Source: JAGQOZ01 sp041399205 (GTDB lineage: Bacteria > Planctomycetota > Planctomycetia > Pirellulales > Pirellulaceae). Taken from it: 64,000 bases of DNA. The notes beneath the pieces are model-generated. The model worked only from the letters and a program-made list of their open reading frames with translations, searched no databases and was not told where the DNA came from. This document shows, in pieces, positions 19,561-28,753 of this stretch. Every line of letters starts with the position of its first letter. Within the stretch, counting starts at the first letter, position 1. Position numbers and translations under genes: made by a program. The stretch covers positions 62,001-126,000 of the forward strand of contig JAWKTK010000005.1 of NCBI GenBank assembly GCA_041399205.1. The letters are read 5' to 3'.

Positions 19561-20676
19561 TTACCGTAAGTCTTCTGCCAGTCTTTGCAGGATCTCGATT
19601 CCGCGATCAATCACCTTATCATCGGCCGCATACGAAATGCGAAAGTGCGAATCGCGTTTGCTGAAAATATTGCCGGGGATAATCAACAAGCTACGTTCAA
19701 TCGCTTTCTGTACGAATTCCGCGCCGCTGCCAATCGGAGCCTTCGGAAAGACGTAAAACGCGCCGCCCGGCACCGTCACTTCAAAGTGATCCTTCAAGCC
19801 GTCAATCATACGATTACGTTTTTCGCGATATTGATCCACGTAGCCGCTGATGTCTTCGTCTAACGCGGTAGCACATGCCCATTGTGCCGGCTGCGGCGCA
19901 CAGACAAACGTGTACTGCTGCAGCTTGACCATGGTATCAATCACTTCGGCCGGACCATGCACGTAACCCACTCGCCAACCCGTCATCCCATACGACTTGG
20001 AAAAACCGTCGATCACAATAGTGTCCGAATTGAATTCGGCCGGCGAAGTCAACGCTTCGTCATAGCAAAACTTGCTGTAGATTTCGTCTGAAATCAGAGC
20101 GATATTGCGTTCGGCAGCCAGCTCAGCGATGGCCTGTGTTTTTTCGCGACTCGCCACCACACCGGTTGGATTCGCAGGACTGTTAAACAGAATCAGTTTG
20201 GTCTTATCCGTTATCCGTTGCTTAACTGCGTCCAAATCGATCTGAAAATCGGGATACGTATCGATGATGACGGGGACGCCGCCAACCAGCTTCACCAGCG
20301 ATTCATACATCACAAAATAGGGATCGAAAATGATCACTTCATCGCCAGGGTTCACCATGGTCATCATGGTCAACACCAGGCCACCGCTGGTCCCCGAACA
20401 GACAAAGACTTTTCGATCCGCGTGCCCAAATTGAGCATCCACTTGCTGCTGTAGTTTGTCACGTAGTACCGGCATGCCCTGCGTCAGGGCATAACCGTTT
20501 TTGCCAGTTTCGATCGCGTCAATGCAAGACTGTCGAACTCGTTGCGGCACATCAAAATCGGGCTGACCGATCGAAAGATTCACCGGATCCTTCAGCTTGG
20601 CCGCCAAGTCAAATACCTTACGAATTCCGCTACTATCAAACGCTCTTGTTCGGTCGGCTATCCAATTAGAATTCAC
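19561..20676 (-). CDS. Class I/II aminotransferase (aspartate aminotransferase family)
   Basis: PLP-dependent transamination, probably of aspartate or another amino acid with 2-oxoglutarate. Markers: NLSIGQPDFDVP near the start, the motif FNSPANPTG, DEIYSKFCYD, the PLP lysine in IDGFSKSYGMTGWRVGYV, and the C-terminal FRISYAADD. Length 371, typical for the family. The start is the GTG at 20676 with AAGGA 9 bases upstream. It is transcribed away from the DUF1080 gene, so the 243-base gap holds both promoters. The exact substrate cannot be read from sequence. Confidence 0.9.
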   Translation of the reverse strand: MNSNWIADRTRAFDSSGIRKVFDLAAKLKDPVNLSIGQPDFDVPQRVRQSCIDAIETGKNGYALTQGMPVLRDKLQQQVDAQFGHADRKVFVCSGTSGGLVLTMMTMVNPGDEVIIFDPYFVMYESLVKLVGGVPVIIDTYPDFQIDLDAVKQRITDKTKLILFNSPANPTGVVASREKTQAIAELAAERNIALISDEIYSKFCYDEALTSPAEFNSDTIVIDGFSKSYGMTGWRVGYVHGPAEVIDTMVKLQQYTFVCAPQPAQWACATALDEDISGYVDQYREKRNRMIDGLKDHFEVTVPGGAFYVFPKAPIGSGAEFVQKAIERSLLIIPGNIFSKRDSHFRISYAADDKVIDRGIEILQRLAEDLR

Positions 20677-20919
20677 GACGAATTATCCTTCGCACCATTT
20701 TTTTCAGACTCGGCTTGGAAGTATCAAATTCCAACAACAAACATTCTGGCAGCTGAACAACGATTCGGGAATCCCGCTGCGACAAGCCATTTTGGCGCAA
20801 ATCATCGCTGATACTTCCCAGTGGCTCAAAATTCTGACGTTCAGCGCCGCTTGGCTGGATAGATCAAGTAAACTAGCGTTCCAGTAACGTTCAAACTTGT
20901 CCAAAAAGGCTCGGCCAAT

Positions 20920-21765
20920 ATGATTCGTACCGCTCGCTGTTTCGTCATTATCTTGATCTTGTCGTTGACCGCTGGCCAACTGCAAGCGCAAAACTGGATT
21001 CCGCTGTTTGACGGTGTGAGCCTTGACGGCTGGACCAAGCCAGATGGTTCGCCGGTGACCAGCGATGCGTGGAAGATCGAACCGAACGGTGTCTTGCACT
21101 TGGACACCAGCGTGGAACGAGGCGGCAACATTTTCACTTCGCAGACGTTTGGCGACTTTGAGCTGTTGTTCGAATGGAAGATTTCCGCCAAAGGAAATAA
21201 CGGCATCAAATATCGAGTCAACGATTTTGATGGTCGGACACTGGGCCTGGAATACCAAGTCATTGACGACCAAGGGTATGGCGGCCTGGGCCCCAAACAA
21301 GTGACAGCTTCGCTGTATGATCTGTACGAACCGCAGGATCATGATCGGCTCAATTCGCCAGGGCAATGGAATCGAGGCCGAATTATTGTGTCCGGCAATC
21401 GAATCGAACACTGGCTTAACGGGTTGCTGGTCATGCACGCCGATGTCGGTAGCAACGAATGGCGTGAACGCGTGGCCGCCAGCAAGTTTGCCGACGCACA
21501 GGGTTTTGGCGAATCACCCACGGGCCGCATTATGATCACCGATCACGGCGACAGCGTGTGGTACCGCAATCTGTTTGTCCGATCGCTCGAACCCAGCAGT
21601 GAATTACTGCCAGCCACAGCCCATTCGCTGGGGCTGGTTGATCCGCCGACAACCACAACATGTTTTTCCATACGGTCAATTCCCAATTGCCCCGCATCGC
21701 AACGCCGAATTTGCCGACCACTGCAAATCAACCGCAGGGCAGGGCAGTGCGGTTGGTGCAAATAA
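20920..21765 (+). CDS. Secreted DUF1080 (3-keto-disaccharide hydrolase domain) protein
   Basis: A signal peptide (FVIILILSLTAGQLQA) is followed by the DUF1080 fold: WIPLFDGVSLDGWTKPDG, FTSQTFGDFELLFEWKIS, NNGIKYRVND, LEYQVIDDQGY, DLYEPQDHDRLNSPGQWN, and the closing WYRNLFVRSLEP. Some family members cleave 3-keto-glycosides and others only bind sugars. The family ends near residue 228. The last 50 residues here are unlike it and are written by a low-complexity G-rich tract (21735-21810), so a lost stop or indel near 21610 is possible. The start has AAAGG about 10 bases upstream. The protein is periplasmic or extracellular. Confidence 0.85.
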   Translation: MIRTARCFVIILILSLTAGQLQAQNWIPLFDGVSLDGWTKPDGSPVTSDAWKIEPNGVLHLDTSVERGGNIFTSQTFGDFELLFEWKISAKGNNGIKYRVNDFDGRTLGLEYQVIDDQGYGGLGPKQVTASLYDLYEPQDHDRLNSPGQWNRGRIIVSGNRIEHWLNGLLVMHADVGSNEWRERVAASKFADAQGFGESPTGRIMITDHGDSVWYRNLFVRSLEPSSELLPATAHSLGLVDPPTTTTCFSIRSIPNCPASQRRICRPLQINRRAGQCGWCK

Positions 21766-21806
21766 ATCGCAGGGCAGAGCAGGGCAGGGCAGGGCGAGCG
21801 AAACGG
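21734..21806. repeat. GCAGGGCAGG-rich low-complexity tract
   Basis: Repeated GCAGGGCAGG units occur in two clumps (21734-21750 and 21770-21802). The tract overlaps the odd tail of the DUF1080 frame. It resembles the dispersed AGGGCAGGGGAG oligomer found elsewhere in the window. Confidence 0.6.
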
Positions 21807-21829
21807 CGAGAACAGATCGATAAGCGGGT

Positions 21830-22645
21830 TCACCGCAGCGGCAAGAAGACCATGGAATACCGATCATCTCCTCGGCCCCGTTCCAGCTTCGGCTGTTCAA
21901 AGACTTGTTTGCCGTCGAATTCGACCGTCACGGCGGCCCAGCCCATGCGACCAAAGCCGTACTGCCAGCCCTCTTCCGTCGCTTCCAGCATCAGCGCCAG
22001 TTCGGGATTACTGCCGTAGAGAAACAAGAAGATTGCGCCCGACAAAACTTTGTTGTCAGCGTCTTCGTAAACCAAGACGGGCTTCTCCTTGCAACGCAGC
22101 GGGTATTCTTGCATGGCGGTTCGTCCATCATTGTCCCACATCTGCACGCCCGAAAACTTCTGGGCGATGGATCGCAGTTGTGCTTTTCGTTCCTTCGCCG
22201 TCTCCGCTGGGGCGTCCTGACCTTCCAGTTTCTTCAATGTTAATTCACCTGTCAGTTTCGCGCCGCGGACGTGCAGCGGCTTCGACGCAAACGAAACGAC
22301 TTCCGCAAACCAAATGACGTCACTGTTCCGAGAAAGCGTGACCAATGCCGCCGGACGACCTTGCTGGCCCCACACCCAAACGGAACCTTCCAAGCTTTTC
22401 CGAATCGGATCGATGTACAAAAAGACTTCGTCCTGCATGCGTTCGATTTCTTGGCCGTCGTCCGCAGTAACCTTCAGAACGTTCGCCGCCGCCAGCGCAT
22501 TCTTAAGCCCGTCCTGCACTTCCGCGTTTTCTTGAGCGTCTTGATCCTGCGCGGACACAGCCGTTACCAACAAGAAGAAACAAACCCAACCGGTTCCAAT
22601 CAAATTCACACCAACCCACGTCATTTTTGTCATTGAAAACAACAT
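21830..22645 (-). CDS. Secreted protein of unknown function
   Basis: Start at the ATG at 22645, because AAGGAG lies 9 bases upstream and a signal peptide follows directly (LIGTGWVCFFLLVTAVSA). The mature part of about 235 residues contains EVFLYIDPIRKSLEGSVWVWG, ALVTLSRNSDVIWFAEVVSF, MWDNDGRTAMQEYPLRCKEK and FLFLYGSNPELALMLEA. It is a mixed alpha/beta pattern with several Trp, without a motif I can name. It lies downstream of the terminator of the envelope cassette and is transcribed in the same direction. The longer open frame to 22846 is not supported. Confidence 0.7.
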   Translation of the reverse strand: MLFSMTKMTWVGVNLIGTGWVCFFLLVTAVSAQDQDAQENAEVQDGLKNALAAANVLKVTADDGQEIERMQDEVFLYIDPIRKSLEGSVWVWGQQGRPAALVTLSRNSDVIWFAEVVSFASKPLHVRGAKLTGELTLKKLEGQDAPAETAKERKAQLRSIAQKFSGVQMWDNDGRTAMQEYPLRCKEKPVLVYEDADNKVLSGAIFLFLYGSNPELALMLEATEEGWQYGFGRMGWAAVTVEFDGKQVFEQPKLERGRGDDRYSMVFLPLR

Positions 22646-22793
22646 CCCATTCGTCTCCTTGGCCAAACCTGCAAATCCACCCCAGCGAGAAAAACAAACC
22701 CGCTTCACGAAGGACATGACCATCTTAATCCATTCAGAGACCAGAATGCAACCAAAAGAAGGTAGCGGACTTTCACGGCGGTCAAGGCGCAAA

Positions 22794-22854
22794 GAAAAAA
22801 GCGTACTGTGCTTCCTGTATCCTTGCGAATACAGGTGGGTCAGCACAGTACGCT
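22794..22854 (-). terminator. Strong intrinsic terminator for the envelope cassette (minus strand)
   Basis: A perfect 13-bp outer stem (22800-22812 with 22842-22854, AGCGTACTGTGCT) encloses a second 7-bp stem (CCTGTAT with ATACAGG). On the minus strand it is followed by TTTTTTCTTTG, after the stop of the DUF11 gene. Confidence 0.85.
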
Positions 22855-22918
22855 GCGGGTAGGATGCGGTAGCGAACGAATACGTGTTAGCCGGCTTCGT
22901 TCGCGTGTTTCTTTTTTC

Positions 22919-24703
22919 CTAACGCACTCGACAACGGAAGCGAATAATGCCGCCTTCGCCCGGTTTGATCGGTTCTTTGATGGTCCAGCTGACAGTCAGC
23001 GAATCACCATTGTTTTCGTCGGTCTTGAATTCGGCGTCCAAATCACATTCGGCTGAATCTTCCACGTACTCCAGTCGAGTTGTCAGGTTGTCGATCACGG
23101 TGACCTGATCAATCGGCTGGTCGCCGACGTTGTCAAAACGCAATGTGAATGCGACTTCTTCGCCCGGAGCCGCAGCACCCGTGGACGCCACTTTGATCAC
23201 TCGCAACTTCGGTTCGCCCGGCTTCACGTGATACAACAAACCAGGATTGTGAAGACTCTTTTCGGCGACCGCGACAATCGAATCGACAATGACTTGCGCC
23301 GATTGGTGATCCGTCCACACGTCGGCCGCTTCAATGCGTTCGGCCAACATCGCTTTTTCCGAACTCTTATAAATCCCAAAGCGAATCACCTGGACGTCTT
23401 CATGATACGCAAAGCCACTTCGCAGCAGATGAATGTGCTGGACACCAGCGTCTTCTACGCCCAAATTTCGGTCGCGCAGACTATCCAGTGACAACAACGC
23501 GACGTCTCGTTGCGTGGCCACCGGCTGAAAAACGTCCAACGAATTTTGTTGTTGCAGATCTGCGTTGGCGGCAGCCAGTTGAATCTGAGCCTGATGTCCG
23601 ACAATCAAATCGTCTTCGCGTGCTCCCGACACATGCCGAATCGCGGCGAATCGAGGCGAATAGATACAGACACTGTTGCTAGGCGTCACAATCGTACGTC
23701 CATCCGCCGTATCATAATGGCCTACGGTATCTTCCAAGTCTAAATTTCTGAGCGTTCGATCCGACCGCACAATCACTTTGCCATTCGCATCGCCGCCGTC
23801 ACACAAGTATTCGTCTCGAGGCCCAGCGCCTGGCTTGGACAATGGCGGACACGCGGCGAATTGCGTCGCACACGCTTCGTCGGCAGGGCAGGGGAGTACC
23901 AATGGTGGTTCAATCGATGCCGGTCGCACCGCGGAATCGTTGCGAAGCAAGTTGTCCGCCGCCGCAACGTGAATCATCGGCAATGGCGTGACGTCGACCG
24001 AAAAAGGCTTGTACATCGGAGCGAAGGTGTCGTCTAAACAGCTGACGTCAATGTAATCGCTGGCAACGGATTCACGGTCGCGATTCTCTTGAGCTTCTGA
24101 GAACGAATCGTCCGTTTCCAGTTCCATGGTGCCGCTGAGTATTTCCGCCAACTCGTTTCCGGCATCCGCGATCGCATTGTTTTCCAATTCCGTTTCCGTT
24201 GGTAAAGCCGGCTTGGGCTGCAATACCACAGGCGCCAATTCGGTGTTTTCGCTGGCAGCGTTAACGGGCAATTCCAGGCGTTCTCCGCGGGTGGTTGTCA
24301 CCGGAGCGAATTCAGTCTGCGGTTTGGCATGTACCAGCGGAGCGGGTTCGTCTTGCACCTGCTGCAACTGTCTTTGTTGTTCCGCTTTCAGTTGCTGCGA
24401 ATCAATTTGCACGGTCACAGGCGATGAAGTCGCACCGGTGCCGATGTCCAGCGGGCTCGCCTGGTCGGTTATGCGGTGCGTCACCGCTACCGGCCGCACC
24501 TGGGCGTCATTGCGAACCGGAATCGCTTCGGACATCATCCCGTTGGCGGAATTCAAACCTGGTCCTGCCGCTTCCGTTACCGCGTCCAAAACGAACTTGG
24601 TGGCGGGCGGCGCAAAGGTCTGACAACCGCCACAAACACTAGCCACCACCAGTGTGCACCCCAGCAGTCGACGACTAAACTGATATCGAAAACCGTACTT
24701 CAT
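22919..24703 (-). CDS. DUF11 (conserved repeat domain) envelope lipoprotein
   Basis: The start is the ATG at 24703 (GGAAG upstream), giving a lipoprotein signal with lipobox VCGGC after CTLVVASV. About 595 residues. The first half is long, Gln/Glu/Ala/Pro-rich and low in structure. A Cys-containing middle (LPCPADEACATQFAACPPL) follows. Then there is a domain with ADLQQQNSLDVFQPVATQRDV. At the C-terminus is a DUF11 domain (KPGEPKLRVIKVASTGAAAP, EVAFTLRFDNVGDQPIDQVT, DNLTTRLEYVEDSA). DUF11 occurs in bacterial outer-layer proteins such as chlamydial OmcB. It is followed by a strong terminator and preceded, 55 bases away, by two paralogous secreted proteins, suggesting one operon for envelope structure. 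Confidence 0.8.
   Translation of the reverse strand: MKYGFRYQFSRRLLGCTLVVASVCGGCQTFAPPATKFVLDAVTEAAGPGLNSANGMMSEAIPVRNDAQVRPVAVTHRITDQASPLDIGTGATSSPVTVQIDSQQLKAEQQRQLQQVQDEPAPLVHAKPQTEFAPVTTTRGERLELPVNAASENTELAPVVLQPKPALPTETELENNAIADAGNELAEILSGTMELETDDSFSEAQENRDRESVASDYIDVSCLDDTFAPMYKPFSVDVTPLPMIHVAAADNLLRNDSAVRPASIEPPLVLPCPADEACATQFAACPPLSKPGAGPRDEYLCDGGDANGKVIVRSDRTLRNLDLEDTVGHYDTADGRTIVTPSNSVCIYSPRFAAIRHVSGAREDDLIVGHQAQIQLAAANADLQQQNSLDVFQPVATQRDVALLSLDSLRDRNLGVEDAGVQHIHLLRSGFAYHEDVQVIRFGIYKSSEKAMLAERIEAADVWTDHQSAQVIVDSIVAVAEKSLHNPGLLYHVKPGEPKLRVIKVASTGAAAPGEEVAFTLRFDNVGDQPIDQVTVIDNLTTRLEYVEDSAECDLDAEFKTDENNGDSLTVSWTIKEPIKPGEGGIIRFRCRVR
23885..23896 (+). repeat. AGGGCAGGGGAG oligomer, copy 1
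   Basis: Exact 12-base match on the plus strand, within and antisense to the DUF11 lipoprotein gene. Confidence 0.8.
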
Positions 24704-24757
24704 GATTTTCACTTCCGAATGAATTTGTTCGTCAAGACCGGTCAACGTGCGGTGACA

Positions 24758-25627
24758 TTAAGACGCGTCATCCAAGAACGGATTCGCATCGGGTTCCGGA
24801 ATATCTTCTACGTCGGGCAACGTCTCTTGCTTGTTGATTTCGGCCGGGCTTTCCAGCGGTATGATGACCGGTTCGCGAGGAACCTCGATCGGCACCTCAT
24901 AACTGGGCGCCAACGCTGCAGACTCGCCCTGATAAAACTGCACAGGCGGACTGCCAAAAACAAAATGATCGTCAACGCCCAGCGGACCTGGCGCAATCGA
25001 GCCGAGTCGCAAGATCGCCATGGGTCGACCATATTCGTATGCCACGTGCAACGGGTCTTCATCGGACGTGACGGACAACGTGTATTGTTCGCCTTCCAGG
25101 AAATCTGGATTGGCGTTTTTTGGATCTTCCAAGTAGATGACTCGAGTGACCAAGCGTCCGGACATTGCGAGCTCCACATCTTCCTTGGTGATCTGCACCA
25201 CGACGGGAAAACGCCATTCGTTTCCTTCTGGCGGATAGAGTCGATCAATCAGTTCAATGGTTGGATAGACTTCGGCGCCGGCCAACGTCGGCACATGTTC
25301 CAATTTCAAGCGATAGACATAACCAATTTGTAGGCCGACGGTAGATTGCTGAGCGAACGACTGAAATGATGTTCCATCGGCAACGCTGACCACGGACTGC
25401 TCGGGGCCCACTAATTGCACCGGTTGCACATAGCCGGCCAAACCTGGTTCGAATTGCACTTTGGTCTGGCCAATGGTGCCCGGTGGCAGAAATCCGTGGT
25501 AAAACCGATGTGCTTTATGCAGCTGACCACAGACACTGGACGACATGACCACGCTGCCCAGCAGTGCTACGAACAGCGCGAAATGGATTCTTCGGACCAG
25601 CCGGTTTCCAAGGCAATGGGATCGCAT
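24758..25627 (-). CDS. Secreted protein, paralogue of the product of 25872-27116
   Basis: 289 residues with a signal peptide (IHFALFVALLGSVVMSSSVC). The core shares a domain with the next gene upstream: YVYRLKLEHVPTLAGAEVYP here and IYRLKISNLEGRPGVELYPT there, then VQITKEDVELAMSGRLVTRV versus VQFTEEDFDQVLAGNFVTKV and IYLEDP versus IYLPNP, and finally AILRLG in both. The end is Pro/Glu-rich (IPEPDANPFLDD). GAGAGG 8 bases before the ATG supports the start. The function is unknown; it is probably part of the same envelope assembly as the DUF11 lipoprotein. Confidence 0.75.
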   Translation of the reverse strand: MRSHCLGNRLVRRIHFALFVALLGSVVMSSSVCGQLHKAHRFYHGFLPPGTIGQTKVQFEPGLAGYVQPVQLVGPEQSVVSVADGTSFQSFAQQSTVGLQIGYVYRLKLEHVPTLAGAEVYPTIELIDRLYPPEGNEWRFPVVVQITKEDVELAMSGRLVTRVIYLEDPKNANPDFLEGEQYTLSVTSDEDPLHVAYEYGRPMAILRLGSIAPGPLGVDDHFVFGSPPVQFYQGESAALAPSYEVPIEVPREPVIIPLESPAEINKQETLPDVEDIPEPDANPFLDDAS

Positions 25628-25871
25628 TACACAGGCCTCTCGGGCAACGAGTTGAAAGCTCGGTCAATTGGGACGACGAAGCTAGAAAACGCCTTCTTTC
25701 GCGCCGCTCGCTGAACGGAAAACGGCTGTTCTATATGATTCGAACGGCGGTCAAGAAGAAGTTTGCTGGCGTACGCACGATTCGCCGATGAAGGCGAACC
25801 GTGTTTACTTCTCGAATCAAGCGACGAACCAGACACACGATTTTGGTTCGCCGCTGCGAATCAGCAACGTT

Positions 25872-27116
25872 TTAGTAGCAACCGTTGGGACCGCAGTTCT
25901 GATGAACCTGACCCGTTGGAGCTTGACCGAAGTTCTGATAGCCGAAGTGGACGTTCGGATGGACCGTTTCTTCCGTAATCCAAGCTCGATTGGCTGGCTT
26001 CGGATAGCTCAATCCCGGTCGCTGCTTGACGTTGATCTTCATCTTGGCAACGGGGTCCGGAATGTGCTGCTTGGTCCAGTTCTTGATCACATGCTTCTGC
26101 AAGCCCGCCGGTACTCCTAACGGAATGTGAGGTGGACCTGGCAGACCAATCGGCGTGCCGGACATCGTCATACCGTATTGAGGCACGTTGACGCCCGAAA
26201 CCAAACCGGCAGGCATTCCGCCCGGAGGCATATCCATGGTGCCGGCTGGCATGTTACCACCTTGGCACGCAGTGCAGTCGCCGCCACCGATGGGTGTCGA
26301 AAAGCTGGCAGGCATGACATCGCCGCCGTAATCGACGCCAGGCATTTCCATGTCCTTGTTACCCAGTCGCAAAATGGCCAGGATAGTTCCCTTCTTGTCT
26401 GCTTCGACAATCGGGTCTTGGCCAGCGTCCAGACGAGTACTAACCAGTGTCTCCACGCCCGCAACCGCCAAGGCTTGGTAATCGGGATTCGGCAAATAGA
26501 TCACCTTGGTGACAAAGTTGCCGGCCAGCACTTGGTCAAAATCTTCTTCGGTAAACTGTACCGGAATCGCATTGTGAGCCAAGTAAGCCAAGGTTCGTTG
26601 CGAAGGCGGGCCCACTTCAATAGTTGGGTACAGTTCGACGCCAGGTCGACCTTCCAAGTTCGAAATCTTCAATCGATAGATGCCGCCCTGTTGGAAGTTT
26701 TGACGTCCGGGAGCCATCAGCGGAGACGAATCATATTGTCCCACGCCGCCAACGTCCCATTGAATTTGCATCGCTTCTGGTCGAGCGAACAGAACTTGCA
26801 CGTTTTGCGGTGCCATTGCGGCGCTGCCTGGACCCAAGCAGCCAGCGTCGCCACCTTCTACATAGCTTGCGGTCATCACACCACCGCCACCGGACGGCTG
26901 AACGGCAGCGTAACCACCGTCCACATACGCACCGCCACCACCGCCCATCGGCGGCATAGGCGGAGTCAACACGCCCGGACCGGGACCACCCACGCCAGGC
27001 CCAGGTTGGGCCAGCTGAGTAGCTGGGGGCAGGTTGTGACCGCCCGTCAATTGGCAGCCCATACCTGTCACCACTGACAAGTACGCAAACGTCCAGACCA
27101 AAACTCGGATTCTCAT
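25872..27116 (-). CDS. Gly/Pro/Met-rich envelope lipoprotein, first gene of the cassette
   Basis: 414 residues, excellent ribosome site (CAGGGGGG). The signal peptide ends in a lipobox-like GMGC. Residues about 35-90 are Gly/Pro-rich (GPGVGGPGPGVLTPPMPPMG). The shared domain with the downstream paralogue covers about 110-260 (RLKISNLEGRPGVELYPTIE, FTEEDFDQVLAGNFVTKVIY, ILAILRLG). The C-terminal third is rich in Gly, Met, Pro and Cys (CTACQGGNMPAGTMDMPPGG) and ends in NCGPNGCY. The paired cysteines could allow cross-linking in a proteinaceous envelope; that is inference. No enzyme motif is visible. Confidence 0.75.
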   Translation of the reverse strand: MRIRVLVWTFAYLSVVTGMGCQLTGGHNLPPATQLAQPGPGVGGPGPGVLTPPMPPMGGGGGAYVDGGYAAVQPSGGGGVMTASYVEGGDAGCLGPGSAAMAPQNVQVLFARPEAMQIQWDVGGVGQYDSSPLMAPGRQNFQQGGIYRLKISNLEGRPGVELYPTIEVGPPSQRTLAYLAHNAIPVQFTEEDFDQVLAGNFVTKVIYLPNPDYQALAVAGVETLVSTRLDAGQDPIVEADKKGTILAILRLGNKDMEMPGVDYGGDVMPASFSTPIGGGDCTACQGGNMPAGTMDMPPGGMPAGLVSGVNVPQYGMTMSGTPIGLPGPPHIPLGVPAGLQKHVIKNWTKQHIPDPVAKMKINVKQRPGLSYPKPANRAWITEETVHPNVHFGYQNFGQAPTGQVHQNCGPNGCY

Positions 27117-27417
27117 AATATCCCCCCTGAAACGAGCGTCATACGAGGCCAGACGTGTTCAACTCGTAGATAACGCCTATCAAAATGCTTTCGCGAAAGT
27201 GGCCAGTTTGTTGTTCACCAACCGCGACCAAAAATTCACGTAGACGGCTAAACGGGCATTCCCTAGAATCCCAGCCTCCGTCATAAGGCCCTGACGACCT
27301 TCGCCTGACAGCATGCAATACATACGTAATACCCGCTGCCAATTGAGCAGTCGCTCTAGGTGTATTTGGTCGGCCGGATTTCCTCTGAATCTTTGGCAAA
27401 ACCGTCAGAATCAGAAC
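27117..27417. other. Divergent intergenic region
   Basis: It lies between the divergent envelope cassette (minus) and the LolA-like gene (plus), so promoters for both should be here. I cannot identify convincing boxes or an RNA. Confidence 0.35.
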
Positions 27418-28401
27418 ATGAAGCACAGGTTGTCCAGCCTGACTCTGGTAAGTGTGATAGCATTTGCCATCGTGAAAACCGGGATTTCACAGTCTTCGAC
27501 CGAAACGCCTGCGCCCGCAGAAGCTCAGCACTCGGAATCGGCGTTCGCTCCGGAAAGCCAGCGCATGTTGGAAATGGCGTCCAAGCAACTGGCCGACGTG
27601 AAGTCGGTTTCCGCGAAGGTTCGTCACACCACGTCTGTTTACGATCAACAGCTAGTGGGATCGGGCAATTACCTGCAGTTGCGGCACCCGGACGGACTGA
27701 AGGTTCGCCTGGATTTGTTTATTCGCACGGAAGACTACGTGACCAGCTACCAACACGTCTGCAACGGGCGTTTCTTGTACACGCTGGAAAATCTAGGCGA
27801 AACCGCTCGGCTGGGAAAAGTCGACCTAAATCGAGTGCGAGACGTACTGAAACAGCGTCGTGATACAGCACCCGCATTTCCCACATTGGACATGATAGCT
27901 TCGGGCGGGATTCCCAGAATCCTAGACGCGCTGGCTCAGCATTTTCATTTCAGCGAACCCCAGTCGGTCACGTTTGAACAGGTTCCCATGTGGGCTCTGG
28001 CAGGACAATGGAACGCCGAATCATTGAAGGCGTTGTTGCCGAATTTACCGAAAGTGGTTTCACCGCAGGGCAGGGTAGTGGCCGACGAATTGCCGCCTCA
28101 GTTTCCGGATCGAGTGTTCGTGTTGCTGGGCAAGGATGATTTATTCCCGTATCGGATTGAATATCGTCGAGCAAACGATCGATCGTCCGACGCTGCCGAA
28201 ACCGCTCAGCCACAGAACCGAGCGATGTTGGCCATGGACTTTTACCAAGTCCAATTCGGCGAAGACATCGATCCCCTTCGTTTTGCATTCAATCCCGGCC
28301 AAGTCAAACCGGAAGACCGCACCGAACAAATGCTCGGCCGCCTCATTCGCTCGGCAACCACGCTGCAAGCCCAAACCGCCGACGAACCAATGCGACGCTG
28401 A
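27418..28401 (+). CDS. Secreted LolA/DUF2092-like protein
   Basis: The ATG at 27418 begins a signal peptide (LTLVSVIAFAIVKTGIS); the open frame upstream is not supported. The 327-residue product contains SQRMLEMASKQLADVKSVSA, then VRHTTSVYDQQLVGSGNYLQ, LKVRLDLFIRTEDYVTSYQH and CNGRFLYTLENLGE. This is the strand order of LolA-like lipoprotein-carrier or DUF2092 folds, where a test of a substrate in a beta-cup occurs. The second half (RVFVLLGKDDLFPYRIEYRR, MDFYQVQFGEDIDPLRFAFN) ends as in those families. It probably binds a hydrophobic ligand in the periplasm. The match is by fold pattern, not a specific motif. Confidence 0.65.
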   Translation: MKHRLSSLTLVSVIAFAIVKTGISQSSTETPAPAEAQHSESAFAPESQRMLEMASKQLADVKSVSAKVRHTTSVYDQQLVGSGNYLQLRHPDGLKVRLDLFIRTEDYVTSYQHVCNGRFLYTLENLGETARLGKVDLNRVRDVLKQRRDTAPAFPTLDMIASGGIPRILDALAQHFHFSEPQSVTFEQVPMWALAGQWNAESLKALLPNLPKVVSPQGRVVADELPPQFPDRVFVLLGKDDLFPYRIEYRRANDRSSDAAETAQPQNRAMLAMDFYQVQFGEDIDPLRFAFNPGQVKPEDRTEQMLGRLIRSATTLQAQTADEPMRR

Positions 28402-28461
28402 TGTGGTAGGGTGCGGCTCGGTACCCCGCGCCTCGAACCGCCATTCCCCATTTTTCCTTCG

Positions 28462-28650
28462 GCCCGAAACGTGAGTTTTGAAGTTACGCTTTTTCCTAGC
28501 CCGAAACGTAAGTGAGGGAAAATTGAACGCTTCTGAGATCCCTCGCTGACGCTTTTTGAATTTGCGTTTTTTCCTAGCCCGAAACGCAAGTGAGGCAAAA
28601 TTGTCATGTTTCCGTAGTCCCTCGCTCACGCTTCGGGCTAGGAAATACTG
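28462..28650. repeat. Second cluster of dispersed CCCGAAACGTAAGTGAGG repeats
   Basis: Copies at about 28463-28478 (degenerate), 28499-28516 and 28577-28594 lie forward. Inverted partners CCCTCGCTGACGCTT (about 28541-28555) and CCCTCGCTCACGCTTCGGGC (about 28619-28638) follow each. Two hairpins are thus arranged in tandem. The remainder of 28402-28753 has no gene. Confidence 0.8.
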
Positions 28651-28753
28651 CCGAACAGACGCGAATGAGCAGCTTCCGTCGGTGTGAAAACACAACGAAC
28701 CTCCCATTCACGCCAAATGAAACGTGGCGTTCATAGTTCGCAGTTCCAGTTTT

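Noticed and set aside
24476..25333. 285-residue open frame on the plus strand
   Set aside because: Antisense to the DUF11 and paralogue genes, no family pattern.
26127..27077. 316-residue open frame on the plus strand
   Set aside because: It is antisense to the Gly/Pro/Met-rich envelope gene, is His/Arg/Thr-rich as expected of a shadow, and has no ribosome site.
28141..28707. 188-residue open frame on the minus strand
   Set aside because: It runs through the dispersed repeats and antisense to the LolA-like gene; the sequence contains the known repeat translations (SLTFRARK).
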